Part shown: positions 1 through 7,048 of the stretch, one piece after another | Position numbering within the stretch: position 1 is the first letter of the stretch | How the letters are laid out: each line of letters starts with the position of its first letter | DNA from: Kocuria sp. | GTDB taxonomy: Bacteria > Actinomycetota > Actinomycetes > Actinomycetales > Micrococcaceae | Length of the DNA stretch: 7,048 nt | Direction: 5' to 3' | Assembly: GCA_030454085.1 (NCBI GenBank) | Contig: JAKDJD010000074.1 | Coordinates: forward strand, 1 to 7,048 | Translations under genes and position numbers: made by a program | The notes under the pieces: generated by a model | The model's input: only the letters and a program-made list of their open reading frames with translations | Databases searched by the model: none | Told to the model about the DNA's origin: nothing

Positions 1-120
1 TTTTTTTTGGGTTTTTGGCCGCGGGTTGGCGGCCTGCCCCCCCCCCCGGGGCCGGGGGGGGGGTTTTTTTTAACAAAACCGGCCCGGGGGGGCTGGGGTT
101 CCCCCGGGCCCCCCGGGGCC
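1..120. other. Low-complexity homopolymer region, probable contig edge
   Basis: This stretch is built almost wholly of long single-base runs: T at the start, C around 38-48, G around 54-63 and T around 64-71, then more C and G blocks. It has none of the codon structure seen from position 143 onward. An open frame crossing it would encode a proline/glycine-rich peptide with no recognisable domain, so no gene is called. The abrupt change to normal sequence near 121 suggests base-calling or assembly error at a contig end, where run lengths are unreliable. A genuine GC-rich terminator may underlie part of it (see 71-110). Confidence 0.7.
71..110 (-). terminator. Possible Rho-independent terminator of glpX
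   Basis: Read on the minus strand, GGCCCGGGGG (110-101) pairs perfectly with CCCCCGGGCC (90-81) around a 10-base loop, and is followed by GGTTTTGTTA (80-71). A GC stem followed by a T-rich tract, 33 bases after the glpX stop, is what an intrinsic terminator should look like. The caveat is that it lies within the homopolymer-rich contig edge, so exact stem length and T-tract are uncertain. Confidence 0.45.
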
Positions 121-142
121 GCCAATGACCGGGTGGCAAGGT

Positions 143-1135
143 CTACCGCTGGTACTTGTCCCATTTCTCGGCAATGTGCTCGGCTTCGACCATGCGCACG
201 GTGCCGGACTTCGACCTCATGACGATCGACTGCGTGTTGATGCGGTTCCCGGAGTAACGGACACCCCGCAAGAGGTCGCCGTCTGTCACGCCCGTCGCCG
301 CGAAGAAGCAGTTGTTGCTGGTGACCAGCTCGTTGGTGGTCATGACCGTGTCAAGATTGTGGCCCGCGTCGATGGCTTTCTGCTTCTCTTCGTCGTCCTT
401 GGGCGCCAGACGCCCCTGGATGATGCCCCCGGTCGCCTTGATCGCGCAGGCGGCCACAATTCCCTCCGGCGTACCGCCCGTTCCGAGCATGACGTCCACG
501 CCGGTGTTCTCCCGGCAGGCCGCGATGGCACCGGCGACGTCGCCGTCCAGAATCATTCGGGTCCGTGCGCCGGTGGCCCGGACTTCCTCGACGAGCTGCG
601 CGTGCCTCGGGCGGTCGAGGATGCAGACGGTCAGCTGGTTGATCCGCTTGCCTTTGGCCTTGGCGACCAAGTGCAGGTTCTGCTTGACCGGCAGGCGCAG
701 GTCCACGAGATCCGCGGCGTCGGGACCCGTCACGAGTTTTTCCATGTAGAAAACGGCCGAGGGATCGAACATCGACCCACCGTCCGCGACCGCGATCACG
801 GACAGGGCGTTGTTCATGCCCAGGGCCGTCAGACGAGTTCCGTCCACGGGGTCCACGGCGACGTCGAGCGCGGGGCCGTCCCCATCACCGAGCTGTTCGC
901 CGTTGAACAGCATGGGGGCCTCGTCCTTCTCGCCCTCGCCGATGACGACGGTTCCGTTGAAGTGGACGGTCGAAAGCATGTTGCGCATCGCGTCCACGGC
1001 CGCGCCGTCGGCCGAGTTCTTGTCACCTGCCCCGACCCAGTTGCCTCCCGCAATGGCCGCGGCCTCAGTGACCCGGACCAGCTCGAGCGCTAGGTTGCGG
1101 TCAGCCTGGTTGTTCTGTTCGTTCGCTTCCGACAC
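143..1135 (-). CDS. glpX: Class II fructose-1,6-bisphosphatase (GlpX)
   Basis: Cytosolic enzyme that hydrolyses fructose 1,6-bisphosphate to fructose 6-phosphate and phosphate, the committed step of gluconeogenesis. The 330-residue product matches the family's usual length (about 330-340). Visible motifs of the metal-dependent, lithium-sensitive phosphatase fold are GDKN (37-40), GEGEKDEAP (66-74), DPVDGT (95-100), [11 protein letters not shown] (196-206), GTGGTPEG (218-225) and VRYSGN (292-297). Expected metal ligands Asp38, Glu67, Asp95 and Glu224 are all present. I chose the GTG at 1135 because GAGGA lies 5 bases upstream and the N-terminus then starts shortly before the conserved [20 protein letters not shown] segment. 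An in-frame GTG at 1231 would add 32 residues (SK/TT-rich, not recognisable) and sits only 4 bases from a likely -10. Transcribed away from the DUF4245 gene. In actinobacteria GlpX is commonly the main FBPase. Confidence 0.95.
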   Translation of the reverse strand: MSEANEQNNQADRNLALELVRVTEAAAIAGGNWVGAGDKNSADGAAVDAMRNMLSTVHFNGTVVIGEGEKDEAPMLFNGEQLGDGDGPALDVAVDPVDGTRLTALGMNNALSVIAVADGGSMFDPSAVFYMEKLVTGPDAADLVDLRLPVKQNLHLVAKAKGKRINQLTVCILDRPRHAQLVEEVRATGARTRMILDGDVAGAIAACRENTGVDVMLGTGGTPEGIVAACAIKATGGIIQGRLAPKDDEEKQKAIDAGHNLDTVMTTNELVTSNNCFFAATGVTDGDLLRGVRYSGNRINTQSIVMRSKSGTVRMVEAEHIAEKWDKYQR

Positions 1136-1149
1136 AGAGATCCTCGCCT
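1136..1149 (-). promoter_or_regulatory. Ribosome binding site that fixes the glpX start
   Basis: On the minus strand AGGCGAGGA (1149-1141) ends 5 bases (TCTCT) before the GTG at 1135-1133. This is the strongest Shine-Dalgarno match near any candidate start of this gene. It favours the 330-residue product over the 362-residue extension from GTG 1231, for which only a short G run precedes the codon. Confidence 0.7.
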
Positions 1150-1234
1150 TCGAAGTTGTCGTGCTCAGCGCACCGTCCTGCGGAGCGCCTCGCGGTGTCC
1201 GTGGACAATTCTGCCCGACACGGGTGCTCACCCC

Positions 1235-1265
1235 AGCTTACTTGTTCGATAGTCCGCCGACACAA
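1235..1265 (-). promoter_or_regulatory. Candidate glpX promoter
   Basis: Minus strand: TTGTGT (1265-1260) as -35, a 19-base spacer, and TAAGCT (1240-1235) as -10, which fits the TAnnnT pattern of housekeeping sigma promoters in high-GC Gram-positives. Transcription would start near 1228 and give an untranslated leader of about 93 bases before GTG 1135. The spacer is longer than the ideal 17, so the -35 assignment is weak. A 12-base dyad GGGTG-ct-CACCC (1222-1233) lies right at the predicted start and could be an operator half or chance. Confidence 0.35.
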
Positions 1266-1315
1266 GAACGACTGTGCAGAACCGTGGAAGATCCCGCGAG
1301 TTCGTTGGGTCAGCT

Positions 1316-1343
1316 TTGAGCACGATCCCGCCTGCGGCAGAAT
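1316..1343 (+). promoter_or_regulatory. Candidate promoter of the DUF4245 gene, leaderless type
   Basis: TTGAGC (1316-1321), a 16-base spacer and CAGAAT (1338-1343; four of six matches to TATAAT) form a sigma-70-like promoter. Only 6 bases (ggccag) separate the -10 from the GTG at 1350, so transcription would begin at or next to the start codon. No convincing Shine-Dalgarno sequence precedes that codon. The missing leading T in the -10 weakens the call. Confidence 0.4.
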
Positions 1344-1349
1344 GGCCAG

Positions 1350-2051
1350 GTGAGCGAATCCAACCACGAGAACCACGAAGACACGTCAGACCGGCAGACG
1401 TCCACGGGGTCCACGGCCGCCGGTGACGACCTGCCCGTGACGCCTCAACTCACCGAGTCACAGGTCAAACGGCTCAACACGCCGGTCAGGGCCATGGTTT
1501 TCTCGATGATCGCTCTCCTGCTCATTCTGCTTCCCTTCCTGTGGCTCGTACCCAGGCCGGACAACGACACGTACCGTCCCGACGTCGACCTCACCAAGAC
1601 GGCCCGGGAAGCCAGCGAGACGGCCGGTTACCCCGTGGTCGCTCCCCGCCTGGATGACGACTGGCACGCGAATTTCGCTCGATGGAATTCGGGGTCCACG
1701 GACGGTGTCCCGTTCTGGGAGGCCGGGTTCGTGACCCCGTCACAGGGCTTCATCACTGTGACCCAGACCAATAAGGAAAACCCGACCTGGGTTTCGCAGA
1801 AGACGGATGCGGCGCCTCCCACGGGTGAGACCGATATCGACGGCATCACCTGGAGCACCCGCGTCAAGCAGGACAAGAAGGATGGCGACGGAACCACCGC
1901 CTACGTGGGTGAGGTCAATGGAACCACGCTCATCCTGTCGGGCGACGCGGAAAAGGACGAATTCGCGAAGCTCGCCCATGAGTCCGTGGCATCCCTCCAG
2001 GACGACGGTGCGGCCTCACCGACCGAGAGCCCGTCCCAGAGTGACGGCTGA
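1350..2051 (+). CDS. DUF4245 family single-pass membrane protein, function unknown
   Basis: The 233-residue product has an acidic, polar N-terminus (1-40), a short basic stretch (VKRLNTPVR, 39-47), one hydrophobic helix (about 48-67, FSMIALLLILLPFLWLV) and a soluble part (about 70-215) that should face outward. The end (216-233) is a low-complexity A/S/P/D tail. The helix, the following VPRPDNDTYRPDVD segment, YPVVAPRLDDDWHANFARW and WEAGFVTPSQGFITVTQT fit my recollection of DUF4245, an actinobacterial family of unknown function with a membrane anchor near the N-terminus. It is the analogue of the gene beside glpX in mycobacteria (Rv1100). GTG 1350 is the earliest in-frame start; ATG 1494 would begin at the helix itself and is unlikely. 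The gene diverges from glpX and lies 75 bases before the carbonic anhydrase gene. No catalytic motif is visible and no function is proposed. Confidence 0.8.
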   Translation: MSESNHENHEDTSDRQTSTGSTAAGDDLPVTPQLTESQVKRLNTPVRAMVFSMIALLLILLPFLWLVPRPDNDTYRPDVDLTKTAREASETAGYPVVAPRLDDDWHANFARWNSGSTDGVPFWEAGFVTPSQGFITVTQTNKENPTWVSQKTDAAPPTGETDIDGITWSTRVKQDKKDGDGTTAYVGEVNGTTLILSGDAEKDEFAKLAHESVASLQDDGAASPTESPSQSDG

Positions 2052-2058
2052 CCCGGGC

Positions 2059-2064
2059 TAATAT
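2059..2064 (+). promoter_or_regulatory. Possible -10 box for the carbonic anhydrase gene
   Basis: TAATAT lies just after the DUF4245 stop and close to the TATAAT consensus. It would place a transcription start near 2071 and a leader of about 56 bases. At the expected -35 distance (about 2036-2041) there is only CCAGAG, so any promoter would rely mainly on the -10, or the gene may be read through from DUF4245. Confidence 0.35.
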
Positions 2065-2126
2065 GGTCCAAGGCGTAGGTCCGACACGGATCCCCCGCAC
2101 CCACACCACGAAAGGCCGCGCGAAAC

Positions 2127-2762
2127 ATGTCCGACAGCCAGGCTCGTATCAGTCCGCAGGAAGCATGGAAGCGCCTTGCCGATGGCAACGCACGGTTCGT
2201 CGAGGGCAGGCCCAATCACCCGAACCAGGACGCCACGCGACGCGAGTCCCTGGCCGAGGGGCAGAACCCCTTCGCGGTGATTTTCGGATGCTCCGATTCC
2301 CGGCTGGCCGCCGAGATCATCTTCGACCTCGGTCTCGGGGACACCTTCGTGGTCCGCACCGCTGGCCAGGTTCTCAGCAGCGCATCCTTGGGTTCGCTGG
2401 AATACAGCGTCGCGGAACTGGATGTGCCCCTCATGGTCGTACTCGGACACGACTCGTGCGGTGCGGTGACCGCCGCGAACCAGTCCTACGACTCGGGCGA
2501 CATGCCGCCTGGATTCGTCCGCAATCTCGTCGAGGAGATCATGCCGGCCGTCATCGAAACCCGCCGTTCGACAGGCGACGACGCCTCGCTCAACGACATG
2601 GTTCGTACGAACACCCGCCAGGTCGCCGAGCGCATGATCGACCAGTCGAAGGTCATCTCGGCCGCCGTCGAGGAGAACCGCACGGCCGTCGTCGGCATGT
2701 TCTACAACCTGCGCGATGGCAAGGCCGAGCTCGTCTTCTCCTCACACGATTTGGATTCGTAG
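2127..2762 (+). CDS. Beta-class carbonic anhydrase
   Basis: Cytosolic zinc enzyme interconverting CO2 and bicarbonate, which feeds carboxylases (PEP or pyruvate carboxylase, acyl-CoA carboxylases) and helps pH balance. The 211-residue protein has the complete beta-class zinc site: CSDSR (Cys55, Asp57, Arg59) and GHDSCGA (His108, Cys111). Flanking family segments include WKRLADGNARFVEGR (14-28), RTAGQ (77-81) and SLGSLEYSVAELDVPLMVVLGH (87-108). Asp57 and Arg59 are the dyad that opens the active site in this class. No signal peptide or membrane segment is visible. ATG 2127 is the only upstream start before the conserved region; GAAAGG (2110-2115) lies 11 bases upstream, a rather long spacing. 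It sits between DUF4245 and fumC on the same strand, with 64 bases to fumC and no strong terminator between them, so partial co-transcription with fumC is possible. Confidence 0.93.
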   Translation: MSDSQARISPQEAWKRLADGNARFVEGRPNHPNQDATRRESLAEGQNPFAVIFGCSDSRLAAEIIFDLGLGDTFVVRTAGQVLSSASLGSLEYSVAELDVPLMVVLGHDSCGAVTAANQSYDSGDMPPGFVRNLVEEIMPAVIETRRSTGDDASLNDMVRTNTRQVAERMIDQSKVISAAVEENRTAVVGMFYNLRDGKAELVFSSHDLDS

Positions 2763-2769
2763 ACGCATC

Positions 2770-2820
2770 TTGCCTGCTCGTTCGTTCGGAGCGGTAATAC
2801 AGGCGTCGGCGTCCTAAACT
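2770..2820 (+). promoter_or_regulatory. Candidate fumC promoters, one of leaderless type
   Basis: Two -10-like hexamers lie in the 64-base gap. TAAACT (2815-2820) fits TAnnnT and ends 6 bases before ATG 2827, which would start the mRNA at the initiation codon. TAATAC (2795-2800) is preceded at 19 bases by TTGCCT (2770-2775) and would give a short leader. The only purine-rich stretch before the ATG is GGCGG directly against it, too close for a normal Shine-Dalgarno, which favours the leaderless option. Confidence 0.45.
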
Positions 2821-2826
2821 GGCGGT

Positions 2827-4233
2827 ATGGCTGAAAATACAGAATTCCGCATCGAACACGACACCATGGGTGAAGTCCGCGTCCCCGCCGACGCACTGTA
2901 CCGCGCGCAGACCCAGCGTGCCGTACAGAACTTCCCGATCTCCGGCAAGGCTCTGGAGCCGGCCCACATCGCCGCGCTCGCGCGCGTCAAGAAAGCCGCG
3001 GCCCAGGCGAACCTGGAACTCGACGTCCTGGATCGTGACCGGGCAGAGGCCATCCGCAACGCCGCGGACGAAGTCATCTCCCACGAGTACGACGCCCACT
3101 TCCCGATCGACGTGTTCCAGACCGGCTCCGGCACCTCCTCCAACATGAACACCAACGAGGTCCTGGCGACCTTGGCAACACGTGCCCTCGAGTCCCAGGA
3201 CATCGAGGTCCACCCGAACGATCACGTCAATGCCTCGCAGTCCTCCAACGACGTTTTCCCGACCTCGGTGCACGTGGCCGTGACGGGCGCCCTCATCAAT
3301 GATTTGAAGCCCGCCCTCGACCAGTTGGCCACCGCGCTCGAGAAGAAGGCCGAAGAGTTCAAGGACGTCGTCAAGTCCGGTCGCACCCACCTCATGGACG
3401 CCACCCCCGTCACCCTCGGGCAGGAATTCTCCGGGTACGCCGCACAGATTCGTTACGGAATCGAACGCATCGATGCGGCCCTCCCCCGCGTCGCGGAGGT
3501 ACCCCTCGGCGGCACGGCAGTCGGAACCGGCATCAACACTCCGGACGGCTTCTCGGCCCGCGTGATCGAATTGCTCGCGGAAGAGACGGGCCTGCCCCTG
3601 ACCGAGGCGCGCAACCACTTCGAGGCCCAGGCGAACCGCGACGGCCTCGTGGAGGCGTCCGGGCAGTTGCGGACCATCGCGTACTCGCTCATGAAGATGT
3701 GCAACGACATCCGGTGGATGGGCTCCGGCCCCAACACCGGCCTGGGAGAACTTCGCATTCCGGATCTGCAGCCCGGCTCGTCGATCATGCCCGGCAAGGT
3801 CAATCCCGTGATCTGCGAGGCCGTCATCCAGGTTGCGGCCCAGGTCATCGGCAACGACACCGCCGTCGCGCTGTCCTCGACCAATGGTGCTTTCGAACTC
3901 AACGTCGGCATCCCCGTCATGGCCGCGAACCTGCTGGAGTCGATTCGTCTGCTCAGCAACTCCACCCAGGTCATGGCCGAGAAGATGATCGATGGGCTGG
4001 AGGCCAACGAAGAGCGTGCCCGCTTCCTGGCCGAGGCATCACCGTCGACCGTGACGCCCATGAACAAGCTCATCGGTTACGAGGCCGCGGCGAAGATCGC
4101 CAAGCACGCGGTGGCGCACAAGACCACCGTGCGCGATGCCGTTGTCGAACTCGGCTACGTCGAACGCGGCGAGGTGACCGAGGAGCAGCTCGACGAGGCG
4201 CTCGACGTGACCAAGATGCTCGGCAACAACTAG
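2827..4233 (+). CDS. fumC: Class II fumarate hydratase (fumarase C)
   Basis: Cytosolic, iron-independent enzyme of the TCA cycle converting fumarate and water to L-malate reversibly; works as a homotetramer. The 468 residues match E. coli FumC (467) closely enough that active-site numbering coincides. Seen are [10 protein letters not shown] (99-108), the SSN triplet (139-141), [10 protein letters not shown] (185-194, with the catalytic-base-associated His188) and the superfamily signature [11 protein letters not shown] (317-327), with Ser318, Lys324 and Asn326. The SS loop serine on the signature is the catalytic acid/base in this family. These features separate it from argininosuccinate lyase, adenylosuccinate lyase and aspartase; aspartase is the closest alternative but the N-terminal [14 protein letters not shown] and overall sequence are fumarase-like. 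ATG 2827 is the first start and gives the expected N-terminus. It is the last gene of the plus-strand metabolic block and is followed by a strong hairpin. Confidence 0.97.
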   Translation: MAENTEFRIEHDTMGEVRVPADALYRAQTQRAVQNFPISGKALEPAHIAALARVKKAAAQANLELDVLDRDRAEAIRNAADEVISHEYDAHFPIDVFQTGSGTSSNMNTNEVLATLATRALESQDIEVHPNDHVNASQSSNDVFPTSVHVAVTGALINDLKPALDQLATALEKKAEEFKDVVKSGRTHLMDATPVTLGQEFSGYAAQIRYGIERIDAALPRVAEVPLGGTAVGTGINTPDGFSARVIELLAEETGLPLTEARNHFEAQANRDGLVEASGQLRTIAYSLMKMCNDIRWMGSGPNTGLGELRIPDLQPGSSIMPGKVNPVICEAVIQVAAQVIGNDTAVALSSTNGAFELNVGIPVMAANLLESIRLLSNSTQVMAEKMIDGLEANEERARFLAEASPSTVTPMNKLIGYEAAAKIAKHAVAHKTTVRDAVVELGYVERGEVTEEQLDEALDVTKMLGNN

Positions 4234-4244
4234 GCTCCAAGACA

Positions 4245-4258
4245 CGCGCCTTTGCGCG
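4245..4258 (+). other. Small GC hairpin after fumC
   Basis: CGCGC (4245-4249) and GCGCG (4254-4258) flank the loop CTTT, 11 bases after the fumC stop. It has no T-tract. It may add to the 3' end structure upstream of the main terminator, or may be chance in GC-rich sequence. Confidence 0.3.
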
Positions 4259-4264
4259 CGACCC

Positions 4265-4316
4265 GGCCGGCGCCGTCGTGAACTTCCCACTTCCCACGAC
4301 GACGCCGGCCCTTTGT
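4265..4316 (+). terminator. Strong hairpin terminator of fumC
   Basis: GGCCGGCGCCGTCGTG (4265-4280) pairs with CACGACGACGCCGGCC (4295-4310) with a single C-A mismatch in 16 positions and a 14-base loop. It is followed by CTTTGT. The T-tract is short, as is usual in high-GC actinobacteria where the stem does most of the work. It lies 31 bases after fumC and separates the metabolic block from the tetR-exporter operon. Confidence 0.8.
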
Positions 4317-4363
4317 CGTCTGTGCCCACCTGCACGCGTAGTCATAAATCACAGACCATCCGA

Positions 4364-4388
4364 TTGCACGACCGGTCGAGCAGTGCAA
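4364..4388 (+). repeat. Inverted repeat TTGCAC-N13-GTGCAA
   Basis: A perfect 6-base inverted repeat spanning 25 bases, with a second small palindrome GACCGGTC (4370-4377) inside it. The left arm coincides with the proposed -35 box and the right arm runs into the -10 box. It could be a second binding site for the adjacent repressor or another regulator; its arms differ from those of the dyad at 4391-4415. Confidence 0.4.
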
Positions 4389-4392
4389 AAAT
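4364..4392 (+). promoter_or_regulatory. Candidate tetR-exporter operon promoter
   Basis: TTGCAC (4364-4369) as -35, an exact 17-base spacer, and AAAAAT (4387-4392; four of six to TATAAT) as -10. Seven bases later comes GTG 4400, so the transcript would start at or beside the initiation codon. No Shine-Dalgarno sequence is present before GTG 4400, which agrees with leaderless initiation. It lies downstream of the fumC terminator, where an independent promoter is needed. Confidence 0.5.
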
Positions 4393-4399
4393 ACACTTT

Positions 4400-6980
<2,581 letters not shown>

Positions 6981-6981
<1 letters not shown>

Positions 6982-7005
6982 GAGGAGCGTCCTGGCCGCT
7001 CCTTC
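6981..7005 (+). other. Hairpin directly after the exporter gene
   Basis: GGAGGAGCG (6981-6989) can pair with CGCTCCTTC (6997-7005) with one G-U pair and a 7-base loop. The stem begins at the stop codon and has no T-tract after it. It may be part of a compound 3' end together with the stronger hairpin at 7016-7045. Confidence 0.35.
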
Positions 7006-7015
7006 ACCTCCCTGA

Positions 7016-7045
7016 CCGTCGCCTCCGTGGGGGCGGGGGCGACGG
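7016..7045 (+). terminator. Likely terminator of the tetR-exporter operon, cut by the window end
   Basis: CCGTCGCC (7016-7023) pairs perfectly with GGCGACGG (7038-7045), and three further pairs (one G-U) extend the stem inward to a GC-rich loop. This is 34 bases after the exporter stop. Only three bases follow before the window ends, so whether a T-tract is present cannot be seen. Confidence 0.6.
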
Positions 7046-7048
7046 CGG

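Noticed and set aside
7..222. Proline/glycine-rich 71-residue open frame at the window start
   Set aside because: Arises from homopolymer runs in the poor-quality edge and overlaps the glpX 3' end.
125..1093. Plus-strand open frame of 322 codons opposite glpX
   Set aside because: Antisense shadow of a confidently identified glpX; no recognisable motif.
2776..2792. Hairpin GCTC...GAGC between carbonic anhydrase and fumC as a terminator
   Set aside because: Only four base pairs with a 9-base loop and no T-tract; too weak to call.
2653..3618. Minus-strand open frame of 321 codons opposite fumC
   Set aside because: Antisense shadow of fumC running into the carbonic anhydrase gene; Val/Gly/Arg-rich composition typical of such shadows.
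4313..4399. N-terminal extension of the TetR protein from TTG 4313
   Set aside because: The 29 extra residues are encoded by the sequence carrying the probable promoter and follow directly on the fumC terminator; no ribosome binding site and no family similarity.

Overview
This window looks like the chromosome of a high-GC Gram-positive actinobacterium, probably order Micrococcales and plausibly family Micrococcaceae. The grounds are the strong G/C bias at third codon positions, several GTG starts, a DUF4245 protein (a family I know mainly from Actinobacteria), and the neighbourhood of class II fructose-1,6-bisphosphatase, DUF4245 and fumarase, which I recall as adjacent genes in Mycobacterium tuberculosis (Rv1098c-Rv1100). 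The genus cannot be fixed from the sequence alone.

Layout. Positions 1-120 are runs of C, G and T that look like a poor-quality contig edge, although a plausible terminator for glpX sits inside them. glpX (class II fructose-1,6-bisphosphatase, gluconeogenesis) lies on the minus strand at 143-1135. A 214-base divergent promoter region separates it from a plus-strand run: a single-pass membrane DUF4245 protein (1350-2051), a beta-class carbonic anhydrase (2127-2762) and fumC, class II fumarase (2827-4233). A strong hairpin at 4265-4310 closes this block. A separate two-gene operon follows: a TetR-family repressor (start most likely GTG 4400, end 5071) overlapping by four bases a 14-helix DHA2-type (EmrB/QacA-like) drug exporter (5068-6981). 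A strong GC hairpin at 7016-7045 ends the window.

How the genes fit together. glpX and fumC are central carbon metabolism genes (gluconeogenesis and the TCA cycle), and carbonic anhydrase can supply bicarbonate to the anaplerotic carboxylations that connect them. This link is inferred from position. The tetR-exporter pair is a typical self-regulated efflux module. Its likely operator, a 25-base dyad centred on 4403, covers both the promoter and the repressor's own start codon.

The most noteworthy features are regulatory. Three plus-strand genes (DUF4245, fumC, tetR) each have a -10-like hexamer ending 6-7 bases before the start codon and no good Shine-Dalgarno sequence, which suggests leaderless mRNAs. 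I found no mobile element, CRISPR array, RNA gene or clearly new multi-gene system.
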